From Candidatus Nanoarchaeia archaeon (lineage in GTDB: Archaea; Nanobdellota; Nanobdellia; Woesearchaeales; UBA525), in assembly GCA_028279755.1 (NCBI GenBank), contig JANQNB010000018.1, positions 62,001 to 126,000 on the forward strand: a stretch of DNA of 64,000 nt, given 5' to 3'. The notes under the pieces were generated by a model. The model did not search any database. It worked only from the letters and a program-made list of their open reading frames with translations, and was not told where the DNA came from. Shown piece by piece: positions 32,170 through 39,984 of this stretch (position 1 is its first letter; each line of letters begins with the position of its first letter). Both the position numbers and the translations under genes were made by a program.

Positions 32170-33659
32170 CCTGGTTTTGGGCGCATCGCAGGAACGCAAG
32201 CCTGCTGCACATGAGCATCTTTGTGCGCGGCCTGCACGGCAAAGGCTTTCTTCCTGAAGTGAACTTCTACTTCCTCAACCAGGCATACCGCGGTGTGCCA
32301 GGCAAAGGCGTCTACATCTACTACGACAAAGAGGAGCTGGAAGGAAAATACGCTGACATTCACGCTGATATCGAGAACAATCCGGAGTTTCCCCAAGCCT
32401 TCAAAGAGAAACAAGACCAGATCTTCAACGCCCTGTTCGCAGTCTGCGATGACATCGATGCAACGGACCTGGAAAAGACCGGCTCCAAGGAACTCCATGA
32501 CCTGCTTGCCGCGTTCACCAAAGCAGCGACAGCGGGGCCGCTCATCACAGTGCAGCTGTGGGGCATCGAAGCCTGCTGGGATGAACGATACGCGCTCGCG
32601 CAAGAACTGAAAGAGAAAGCGCCGGATCGTTTCGACGATCTGAAAGGCCAGCTCAGCCAGAGCACAGGCGAGAGCATCGCGTACAGCGAACGCAAGAGCA
32701 TGCTGCAGGCATTGGCGGCAATACAAGCCGAGCCTTCGCTCGCAGCATCGTTCACCGAGGAAAAACTCGACGACTACCCTGATGTCAAAAAAATCGTACT
32801 TAAGCACATCAAGGACTTCGAATGGGTGAACAGCGAGTATGTCAGCGAGCAGAAGACAGTCAAGGAATGGCTTGCACTCTTCGCTGCAGAACTTGACTGT
32901 GACGCACGCGCTGAACTGAAAAAGCTCGAGCAGGGATACCACGATGCCATCGCGCAACGGCAAGCCCTCATCGACACGCTCGGGTTCAGCGACACAGCCC
33001 AAGCGATCCTGGCAGGACTCAACGAGTTCGTAGCGCAACGCGACTTCAGCAAAGGACAATACTGCTACGCCCTCGCACGCCTGGACAAACTGCTCCAACC
33101 CATCGCTGCACAACTCAAGCAGTCGAAGGAGGAGATTCTTCTTTACGATGTCGAGGAATTACTGAACGCGCTCAAGACTGAGAAAGCACTGGACGTGTCA
33201 CAGCGTCTTCCAGGCTGGTTGCACGTGAGCAAAGAAGGCGAATTCAGCTTGTACGAATCAGCGGCAGTCGAAACGACAATGCAGCAAGAAGGACTCGAAG
33301 ACATGCTCGACGAGACCGTCAAGGTCACTGAGTTCAAGGGCGTTGTCGCGAACGCAGGTCGTGCAAAAGGAAAGGCGCGGGTGATCGACGAAGCGAGCAA
33401 GCTCGACACGTTCGAAGACGGAGAGATCCTTGTCACGTACATGACCACTATGGAATTCACACCCTTGTTCAAGAAAGCAGCAGCCATCGTCACTGACGAA
33501 GGCGGTCTGAGCAGCCACGCAGCCATCATCTCCCGCGAGTTCGGACTGCCCTGCATCGTCGGTACCAAAGTAGCGACGCGAACCCTGCAAGACGGCGATC
33601 TCATCGAAGTCGACGCTGACAATGGTCTTGTACGTGTTCTCGAGCGCAAAACTGCGTAA
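32166..33659 (+). CDS. PEP-utilizer-like swivel protein (lone subunit)
   Basis: 497 residues. The helical N-terminal ~380 residues contain the family's F-x-W-V phrase (KDFEWVNSEYVSEQ), and the swivel domain occupies about 395-490 with GGLSSHAAIISREFGLPCIV (histidine 451). No ATP-grasp or PEP/pyruvate domain is present. An unusual feature is the Tyr/Gly-rich N-terminus (FYFLNQAYRGVPGKGVYIYY), which differs from the other copies and may bind the acceptor. Coupled by ATGA to the unknown protein at 31318. Confidence 0.88.
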   Translation: MTWFWAHRRNASLLHMSIFVRGLHGKGFLPEVNFYFLNQAYRGVPGKGVYIYYDKEELEGKYADIHADIENNPEFPQAFKEKQDQIFNALFAVCDDIDATDLEKTGSKELHDLLAAFTKAATAGPLITVQLWGIEACWDERYALAQELKEKAPDRFDDLKGQLSQSTGESIAYSERKSMLQALAAIQAEPSLAASFTEEKLDDYPDVKKIVLKHIKDFEWVNSEYVSEQKTVKEWLALFAAELDCDARAELKKLEQGYHDAIAQRQALIDTLGFSDTAQAILAGLNEFVAQRDFSKGQYCYALARLDKLLQPIAAQLKQSKEEILLYDVEELLNALKTEKALDVSQRLPGWLHVSKEGEFSLYESAAVETTMQQEGLEDMLDETVKVTEFKGVVANAGRAKGKARVIDEASKLDTFEDGEILVTYMTTMEFTPLFKKAAAIVTDEGGLSSHAAIISREFGLPCIVGTKVATRTLQDGDLIEVDADNGLVRVLERKTA

Positions 33660-33690
33660 TCTTTATAAGAACCAATTCTGAAAAAGAGCT

Positions 33691-34365
33691 ATGGAAGAGC
33701 AGAAGCTCAAGGAACTCTTCACCAAGGTGATCGACCAGCTCACCAAGAAAGGGTATGCGCCGATCAACATCAGGGAGAGCTTCGACAGGATCGCGCCGCC
33801 TTTGCCGTGGCAGCACAACTGGCTCATCTTCTTCATCATGCTCGCGGCATTCCTCACTGGCGTGTTCATCCCGCCCTTGATCATCTTCAGCAGCTTCTTC
33901 CTGCACGGCACAGACGCCTACGTCGTCGCGACAGTCCTCATGGGCGCTGCCGGCTTCCTCTTCTACTTCGCGCTCAGCGCGTTCAACATCCACGAATGGG
34001 CGAAGATGCTCTTCACCTTCCTGATGAGCCTGCTCATGGCAGGGGTCACGTACATCTCCCACTTTGCCGCAACCAGAGTGGTGAACAATGTCCAGTCAAA
34101 ACTGTCTTCCCTCGCACCCCTGGCTGAGATGCCTGGTGCGCCGGCAGAAGCGAGCCTCTTGCAGACAGTCTTCGCAGATCCCATCACCATCACCTGGCTC
34201 CTTGTGATCGTCTTCGTCGCGTACAACTTCTGGCCGATCGTCTTCTGGCTGCTCGAGAAAGCGGCAAGCAGCGAACCCATCTCCATCAAGCTCGAAAAGG
34301 AAAAGAAGGAAGACGAGAAGGAAGAGAAAAAGGAAGAGCCGCAAGAAGAAGCCCAAGAGGACTAA
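33691..34365 (+). CDS. Membrane protein with acidic/lysine-rich tail
   Basis: 224 residues; ATG at 33691 about 28 bases after a box A (CTTTATAAG, about 33661-33669). An N-terminal cytoplasmic helix (KLKELFTKVIDQLTKKGYAP) is followed by four membrane segments (about 43-67, 74-97, 104-125, 160-185) and a C-terminal tail made almost only of Glu and Lys. No family recognised. It stands alone between box A elements. Confidence 0.75.
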   Translation: MEEQKLKELFTKVIDQLTKKGYAPINIRESFDRIAPPLPWQHNWLIFFIMLAAFLTGVFIPPLIIFSSFFLHGTDAYVVATVLMGAAGFLFYFALSAFNIHEWAKMLFTFLMSLLMAGVTYISHFAATRVVNNVQSKLSSLAPLAEMPGAPAEASLLQTVFADPITITWLLVIVFVAYNFWPIVFWLLEKAASSEPISIKLEKEKKEDEKEEKKEEPQEEAQED

Positions 34366-34414
34366 TTCTGTTACCACAGTAAAGTTTATATTTTTCCAGC
34401 TAATCGCGACTTCC

Positions 34415-34972
34415 ATGTCGAAAGCTGGACGAAAGGGCGTCCTCCCACCCGGAATCGACGCCCCTGAGGGTAGTGGAATTGAGTATGTCTGGAGACGCGG
34501 TTGTTTCAGCTGCACAATGAATAGCCAGCAACCGCCAGTTCTTGGTGTGGGATTCAGTTTTGGTGGCAATACAGAACCATATCCTTCTCAGCTTATACCA
34601 ACAGGTGATCGGTACGCAGGATGGCCACACATAGATCCATGCAAATGGGAACCAGGATATGGGGTGGCCATAGCCCATCTTCTCACCATCATGGCTGTTG
34701 CACGTCACTTTGGCCGCGAAATCTCGCTGTATGTCGAGCAAAGACATCCAGAACGGCGTGTCTATGGGAAAGCCCAGCTCAAAGACGGAAAGTCCAGTCG
34801 AATATACGCGCGACAGATCATACCCTTCGAGCTTGCTTGGTACAAACTGCTCGCAGAAACGTGGGAACTCGAGTGCAAAGCACAGAACTACGACCGGATG
34901 CATTGGTTGACACTCACCGCAACTCCACAGCAATCGTTCGACCCTGAACAATGGCTGCAATTCAATCGCTAG
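34415..34972 (+). CDS. Hypothetical protein (185 aa)
   Basis: ATG at 34415 about 28 bases after a box A (GTTTATATTTT, about 34384-34394). Rich in Pro, Tyr and Trp; the start (RKGVLPPGIDAPEGSG) is probably unstructured, the middle strand-rich (PVLGVGFSFGGNTEPY), and the end helical (FELAWYKLLAETWELECKAQ). No signal or membrane segment and no family recognised. It is followed by glyS with its own promoter. Confidence 0.65.
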   Translation: MSKAGRKGVLPPGIDAPEGSGIEYVWRRGCFSCTMNSQQPPVLGVGFSFGGNTEPYPSQLIPTGDRYAGWPHIDPCKWEPGYGVAIAHLLTIMAVARHFGREISLYVEQRHPERRVYGKAQLKDGKSSRIYARQIIPFELAWYKLLAETWELECKAQNYDRMHWLTLTATPQQSFDPEQWLQFNR

Positions 34973-35010
34973 CACAAATCTTTATAAAAATCAGCCTGCC
35001 TCAGGCTCGT

Positions 35011-36531
35011 ATGACTGAATTCATGCACAAGCTCATCGCGTTCTGCCAGGAGCGCGGCTTTGTCTGGGGACCCAGCCCAGAGCTCTACGGCGGGCTCTCC
35101 GGCTTCTACGAATACGGGCCCTTAGGCAAACTGCTCAAGAACAAGGTGGAAAACACGCTGCGCACGGTCTTCGCGCTCCACGACATCTGGGAAGTCGAAT
35201 GCCCCACGATCATGCCAGCCAAGGTGTGGGAAGCGAGCGGGCATAAGGGCAACTTCACTGACCCCTTGGTGAAAGACACAGATGGCAACTCGTACCGTGC
35301 CGACAAGCTGATCGAGGACTTCTTCGCAGCACAAGGCAAGGACGCCGCACCAGAACTCGCCAAGGTGAAAACCCCGTTCGACTATCTCGAGATCATCCAG
35401 AAGCACGGGATCAAAGCGCCGAGCAAGAAAGCGCTTGTGCCAGAAATCCTCGAGCACAACCTCATGATGCAAACCACGGTCGGTCTCGGCCTCGAAGCGT
35501 ACAACCGGCCGGAAACAGCCACAACAACCTACCTGCCGTTCGTGCGCTACTTCGACTATTTCCGGAAGAAACTGCCCTTTGCTGTCTACCAGATCGGGAA
35601 AGCCTACCGGAACGAGATCAGCCCGAGACAGTTCACGCTCCGTATGCGGGAATTCACCCAAGCCGAATCGCAACTCTTCCTGTTCAAGGACCAGAAGCAA
35701 GGCTATCCCGGCTATGCCAAAGTCCAGAAACGCAAGCTCAACCTCTGGCCGGCTCAAGCACAGCTGGACAAGAAAAAGCCGGCAGTGATGACAGTCGAGG
35801 AAGCGCGGAAGAAGAAATTCTTCAAGAACGACGCGTTCGCCTACACAGTCGCGCTCGCCACAGAGCTGTTCACCAGCATCGGCATCCCCGACAACAGGAT
35901 CAGACTGCGACAGCACGGCCCTGACGAGAAAGCATTCTATGCAGACGACGCCTGGGACATCGAGGTCAAACTGAACAGCTTCGGCTGGAGCGAGATGTGC
36001 GGCGTGCACGACAGGACAGACTATGATCTCAAACAGCACGGGAAGCACGCGAAGAAAGAGCTGGGCGTTTCTGACGAGACGCACAAGAAAGAAGTGCCGC
36101 ACATCCTCGAGATCGCCTTCGGGCCTGACCGGATGGTGTTCGCGATCCTCGATCTCACGTTCGACCCGAAGAAAGCAGAGCAAGGCAAGACAACACTCGC
36201 GCTGCCGCCCTTCCTCGCGCCGATCGAAGTCCAGGTGTTTCCGCTCGTCAAGAAAGACGGCATGCCAGCCAAGGCGCGACAGCTCTTCGAAGACTTAGTA
36301 GGTGAGTTCACCTGCAACTACGACGAGAGCGGGAGCGTCGGCCGCCGCTATCTCAGAGCGGCCATGCAAGGAACGCCCTATTGCGTCACAGTCGACGGCC
36401 AGACAATGGAAGACGACACTGTCACATTGAGAGACCGCGACACTGAGAAGCAGGTGCGGGTGAAGTGCGATGAACTCTCAGCAACGCTGCACGGATTATT
36501 GAAAGGAAAAAAACGTTTTGACAAGCTCTAG
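35011..36531 (+). CDS. glyS: Glycyl-tRNA synthetase, archaeal/eukaryotic dimeric type
   Basis: 506 residues from the ATG at 35011, about 27 bases after a box A (CTTTATAAAAA, about 34980-34989). Class II core: FVWGPSPELYGGLSGFYEYG at the N-terminus, motif 2 QIGKAYRNEISPRQFTLRMR with the FTQAES phrase, motif 3 region LEIAFGPDRMVFAIL, and a C-terminal anticodon-binding domain (FPLVKKDGMPAKARQLFEDL, GSVGRRYLRA, DGQTMEDDTVTLRDRDT). It is somewhat shorter than the usual ~570 residues of this type. Charges tRNA-Gly. Confidence 0.95.
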   Translation: MTEFMHKLIAFCQERGFVWGPSPELYGGLSGFYEYGPLGKLLKNKVENTLRTVFALHDIWEVECPTIMPAKVWEASGHKGNFTDPLVKDTDGNSYRADKLIEDFFAAQGKDAAPELAKVKTPFDYLEIIQKHGIKAPSKKALVPEILEHNLMMQTTVGLGLEAYNRPETATTTYLPFVRYFDYFRKKLPFAVYQIGKAYRNEISPRQFTLRMREFTQAESQLFLFKDQKQGYPGYAKVQKRKLNLWPAQAQLDKKKPAVMTVEEARKKKFFKNDAFAYTVALATELFTSIGIPDNRIRLRQHGPDEKAFYADDAWDIEVKLNSFGWSEMCGVHDRTDYDLKQHGKHAKKELGVSDETHKKEVPHILEIAFGPDRMVFAILDLTFDPKKAEQGKTTLALPPFLAPIEVQVFPLVKKDGMPAKARQLFEDLVGEFTCNYDESGSVGRRYLRAAMQGTPYCVTVDGQTMEDDTVTLRDRDTEKQVRVKCDELSATLHGLLKGKKRFDKL

Positions 36532-36533
36532 CT

Positions 36534-37133
36534 CTACTCTATTTTTGTCATCAAATTGCCCGTGGCAGTATGACTAACAGCTTCGCCTTTTTTTGTGTAG
36601 GTAACGCTGACATCCGCCCTGAAATTCTGGCCGACACGCCCAGGACATTGATCGGTCTCGAAGAGGTAACTCTGCCCGTTCGCCACAGCCTGGTTTACGG
36701 TCTGCGAAACAGAGCAGGTCACATCACCACGGCCGGCGCTCTGAACCTCGACCCGCTCGATCGTAATCTCGGTGCCCATGTGGTTGACAAGCCCGAAGAT
36801 CAGCTTGTTCTCCCCTGCCTTGTACTCATTGGCGCTCAGTCCGCCAGTCATGGTGAAGCTATCAGGCACAAACTTGTTCGGACTCAACACGCCGAAATAC
36901 GCCAGGCTGCCGACAGCCATCAGCACTGGCACGAACAGGATCGAGATTGCCATGATAACGACAGCTGCAATCGCCATGCCCTTGCCATCTTCAGGCGTCT
37001 TGCATTTCACGATCGCCACGATTGCCAGAACCAGCCCTGCAATCCAGACCAGCCAGCCAAGAAGCGGAATCCATCCAATGACAAGCCCTGCGATCGCAAA
37101 ACCCAGAGCAGTCCCTGCTAAACCTTTACCCAC
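36534..37133 (-). CDS. DUF4190-like membrane protein with extracellular domain
   Basis: 199 residues if started at the GTG at 37133, which has GGGTGAT at the right spacing; a GTG at 37148 is in frame but too close to the expected transcript start (box A AAATATATAAAG, about 37165-37176). Residues 1-80 hold the DUF4190-like two- to three-helix region (GTALGFAIAGLVIGWIPLLG, IAIVKCKTPEDGKGMAIAAV), and about 85-199 form a beta-rich domain with two cysteines (VTCSVSQ, TDQCPGR) likely outside the cell. Function unknown. Confidence 0.75.
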   Translation of the reverse strand: MGKGLAGTALGFAIAGLVIGWIPLLGWLVWIAGLVLAIVAIVKCKTPEDGKGMAIAAVVIMAISILFVPVLMAVGSLAYFGVLSPNKFVPDSFTMTGGLSANEYKAGENKLIFGLVNHMGTEITIERVEVQSAGRGDVTCSVSQTVNQAVANGQSYLFETDQCPGRVGQNFRADVSVTYTKKGEAVSHTATGNLMTKIE

Positions 37134-37240
37134 AGTATCACCCGGCACGGTTCTCCGGAATCTGCTTTATATATTTATCTCACGCTTTAAAACCACTTTG
37201 GAGTGAAAACTATAAATACTGGTGAGAGTTCTGGCCAAGC

Positions 37241-38260
37241 ATGCTCAAGGAGGGGACAGCGATCCATCAACGGATAGATATCCGGCTCTTCGAACAAGGC
37301 TTTGACTTCTGGAGAGCGCGCCCCGTTGAGACTGTTGAACTCGAGCAAGCGATCATTAGCCATGTTTTGGGCAATCAACGATCCTTGCTCTTCCATCCAG
37401 GCCTGAGCCAGATCGTCAGCGCTCACAATGCAGAAGTAATACAAGGATTTGGGATAGCAAGCCGTAAACTCGATCACGACGATGAAGATCGACTCGAGTT
37501 CTTTCAGCCGGCAGTCTACCCGCTCGATCCAACAGCCAGTCCTGCAGCGAGCCTTGCCATGCCAAAGACAGGGGAACTCGAAACACAACTCAGGAGCACA
37601 TCATCTACAGAAGCACAGCTGACAGTATCCCATCAATGCCCGTTCGAAGCCACTCTCGGAACCAAGCCAGCTCCACTGTTCACCTGGCATTTCTCCCATC
37701 CGACACCGTTCTCGCTCATACCTGCTTCGGGTTTTCCCAATCGAAGCGAAGAGGATTATCTGACAAAAATGTGGATGCGCATGACACGGGGGCTGAACAT
37801 CAAATTTCAGCTCAATCGCCCAACACTATCCGACTTGGAATATGCTGCGCAATCCCCGCGCGGGCTTGGTATGGGAGGGGTGACAGCCATAACCCTCCGC
37901 TACGAGAACGACGTGCATCAGCTCGAAGTCAGATTTAGCTACGCACGAGACGCTGCCAGGATCGTCCAAGGCCTGTATGTCCTGCCGCAAGAGGTTGATG
38001 GCTTGCCAGTCGGCACGATTGCGGATATGGATAGCGACGTCCGCTTCATGACAGATCCGACCCCGCCGCTTGCAGCAGTGGAGCGCGGACTCGCAGAACT
38101 TACCGCGCTGGAAATGGATCCAAGCGGGTATTTCACTCGACCGTGCTGCCAGCTCATGGTCAAAGCGCCGAAAGGCTATGGCAACGAGCTGACGAGACTG
38201 CTGAACAGAGCCCTGAGGAGCGATCAAGACTTGACGATCACCGACGTCCAGCTCCCATAA
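37241..38260 (+). CDS. Hypothetical protein (339 aa)
   Basis: ATG at 37241 about 27 bases after a box A (ACTATAAATAC, about 37208-37218). The N-terminal part is mixed (IDIRLFEQGFDFWRARPVET), the middle (about 95-160) Ser/Thr/Pro-rich, and the C-terminal part strand-rich (GVTAITLRYENDVHQLEVRF, DLTITDVQLP). No signal or membrane segment and no family recognised. The tRNA-Phe gene follows 38 bases after its stop with its own promoter. Confidence 0.7.
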   Translation: MLKEGTAIHQRIDIRLFEQGFDFWRARPVETVELEQAIISHVLGNQRSLLFHPGLSQIVSAHNAEVIQGFGIASRKLDHDDEDRLEFFQPAVYPLDPTASPAASLAMPKTGELETQLRSTSSTEAQLTVSHQCPFEATLGTKPAPLFTWHFSHPTPFSLIPASGFPNRSEEDYLTKMWMRMTRGLNIKFQLNRPTLSDLEYAAQSPRGLGMGGVTAITLRYENDVHQLEVRFSYARDAARIVQGLYVLPQEVDGLPVGTIADMDSDVRFMTDPTPPLAAVERGLAELTALEMDPSGYFTRPCCQLMVKAPKGYGNELTRLLNRALRSDQDLTITDVQLP

Positions 38261-38298
38261 ACTATTTAAAAGCACCACTGTCTCTCAAGATCTACATT

Positions 38299-38372
38299 GG
38301 GTTTGTAGCTCAGACTGGGAGAGCGCTCCGCTGAAGACGGAGAGGTCCAGGGTTCAAATCCCTGCAAACCCA
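38299..38372 (+). tRNA. tRNA-Phe (GAA)
   Basis: Acceptor GGGTTTG/CAAACCC with A73, D-arm GCTC...GAGC, anticodon stem CTCCG/CGGAG with loop CTGAAGA (anticodon GAA), T-arm CAGGG-TTCAAAT-CCCTG. No intron; CCA not encoded. A box A (CTATTTAAAAG, about 38260-38270) lies about 30 bases upstream. The next start codon is only 12 bases downstream. Confidence 0.97.
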
Positions 38373-38384
38373 TTGTTCATCTTC

Positions 38385-39758
38385 ATGTGGGGGCAGACGC
38401 AGTCAGCGATGATCTCCGAAACAAAATTCCTCCATCTCGGCCCTATCAATAAATGGCTGAACACCGGCATCACAGAAAGCCTCTCAATCCTCAAAGAAGG
38501 CGTCTATGGCAACTACATGACAAAAGAATCAGTAGCTGCCTGGAGTGAGAATTCCCAGCAATATTTTGACAAGGCGCGAACAGAAGAAATCTTCGCAGCC
38601 ATTGAGCAGGTGCTCACAGAATACTACGCTTTTGGCGAGGACATACGAACGAGAGATCTTGCGAGCCTCAGCATGAAAGAGCTCGCAGCGCTTTTTGCAG
38701 AGTACAAGCGGCTCATGGGCGAATCGCAGGCATTGTTCGGCTCGAGCACACCCAGCGGCACCTTCGCTGTCGAGCAACGGATCAAGGAGCTTGTCAACAA
38801 CGAAGAGGACTTCATCCAGCTCAGCACGCCTGCAGAAGAGGACAGCACGATGCAGGAACGCAGAGAGTTCCGGGCGCTCGCACGCGCAGGAGCGACAGAC
38901 GACGAGCTCTTGGCGCATGCGCGTCGCTACCCCGCGCTCTTCTTCAACACCTTTGACGTCCAGGAAGCGCTTGAATACCTTCGAATGCGTGCGCAACAAG
39001 AACATGACCAAGCGCCTCTCGACTTCAGTCAGCATCTTGCTGACATCAAGAAGAAGCATCAGGAGATCTATGACGCGATCGGCAAGGACGAACTTCCCTA
39101 TTTTGCAGGCATCCTGCAACGCGCAGGCCTGGGACGCTACCGGCTCAAGCATGTCTGGAGCGGCATCGAATTCCTCTGCCTGGACCTGCTCAAAGAGATA
39201 GCGAAACGCATCGGCCTAGACACGCGCACGCTGATACGAACGTACATGCACAGTGACATCGAAGCCTTCTTCCAGAACGGCACAACCCTCACAGAACAGG
39301 AGATCAAGGATCGCACAACCTGCATTCTGCTCCACTGGCACGATAAGCGGCAAGAACGCTACTTCGGCGAAGAAGCCCTCATAAAACGGAAAGCCCTTCT
39401 CGGCGAACAAAAGAAAAAGCCCGAATCGATCAAGGGCATGGTGGCAAACAAGGGAGCGATCGAAGGAAGAGCGCGCGTCGTGCTGGTCAACGATATCAAG
39501 CAGATGCTCGAGGATGCCAACGCGTTCCAGAAGGGAGAAATCCTTGTCACCACGATGACCAGTCCGGCTATGGTGCCTGTCATCGAGAAAGCAGCGGCGA
39601 TCGTGACTGATGAAGGCGGCATCTGCAGTCACGCCGCAGTCATCGCGAGAGAATTCGGCATTCCGTGCATTATCGGAACGCACAACGCGACCAGCACTAT
39701 CGCCACCGGCGACACGATCAGGATTTCCGAGACCGGCGAGATCGAGATCCAGCGCTAA
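38385..39758 (+). CDS. PEP-utilizer-like swivel protein directly after tRNA-Phe
   Basis: 457 residues from the ATG at 38385 (a TTG at 38373, right behind the tRNA, is in frame). The helical region carries the short family phrase RRYPALFFNTFD at about 188-199 and LLKEIAKRIGLD near 275, then LTEQEIKDR, and a swivel domain with GGICSHAAVIAREFGIPCII (histidine 416). No ATP-grasp domain. There is no separate box A between the tRNA and this gene, so it is probably transcribed from the tRNA promoter and released by tRNA 3' processing. Its end overlaps the convergent small membrane protein by 41 bases. Confidence 0.87.
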   Translation: MWGQTQSAMISETKFLHLGPINKWLNTGITESLSILKEGVYGNYMTKESVAAWSENSQQYFDKARTEEIFAAIEQVLTEYYAFGEDIRTRDLASLSMKELAALFAEYKRLMGESQALFGSSTPSGTFAVEQRIKELVNNEEDFIQLSTPAEEDSTMQERREFRALARAGATDDELLAHARRYPALFFNTFDVQEALEYLRMRAQQEHDQAPLDFSQHLADIKKKHQEIYDAIGKDELPYFAGILQRAGLGRYRLKHVWSGIEFLCLDLLKEIAKRIGLDTRTLIRTYMHSDIEAFFQNGTTLTEQEIKDRTTCILLHWHDKRQERYFGEEALIKRKALLGEQKKKPESIKGMVANKGAIEGRARVVLVNDIKQMLEDANAFQKGEILVTTMTSPAMVPVIEKAAAIVTDEGGICSHAAVIAREFGIPCIIGTHNATSTIATGDTIRISETGEIEIQR

Positions 39759-39981
39759 TTTCTACTAGCTTGAACGCAGCGATTGCCATCCACACAACAT
39801 TCAGTACCAGGAAAGGCCAGCTGTTCAGGGTCCAGGCATACCAGCCCAGGAAGAACGCGCCGACAAGGTTAATCGTGTTGTAGGCCAGTGACTCGTAACG
39901 TGTGTGTTTGTGGAACTCCTCGAGCAGGAACGCAGAAAGGATGAGCACCAGTCCGAGGACGCCGATTGCCAAGTCTACCAT
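39718..39981 (-). CDS. Small CBU_0592-like membrane protein
   Basis: 87 residues, three bases after the stop of the platform-protein gene and so the last gene of that operon. Three membrane helices are visible (about 3-19, 35-52 and 53-72), with the phrase YNTINLVGAFFLGWYAWTLN then FLVLNVVWMAIAAFKL, which fits the CBU_0592 family of small membrane proteins. The C-terminal tail is basic (SRSRRSRKS). Role in the pilus system, if any, is unknown. The 3' end overlaps the convergent swivel gene. Confidence 0.75.
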   Translation of the reverse strand: MVDLAIGVLGLVLILSAFLLEEFHKHTRYESLAYNTINLVGAFFLGWYAWTLNSWPFLVLNVVWMAIAAFKLVEISAGSRSRRSRKS

Positions 39982-39984
39982 TTT

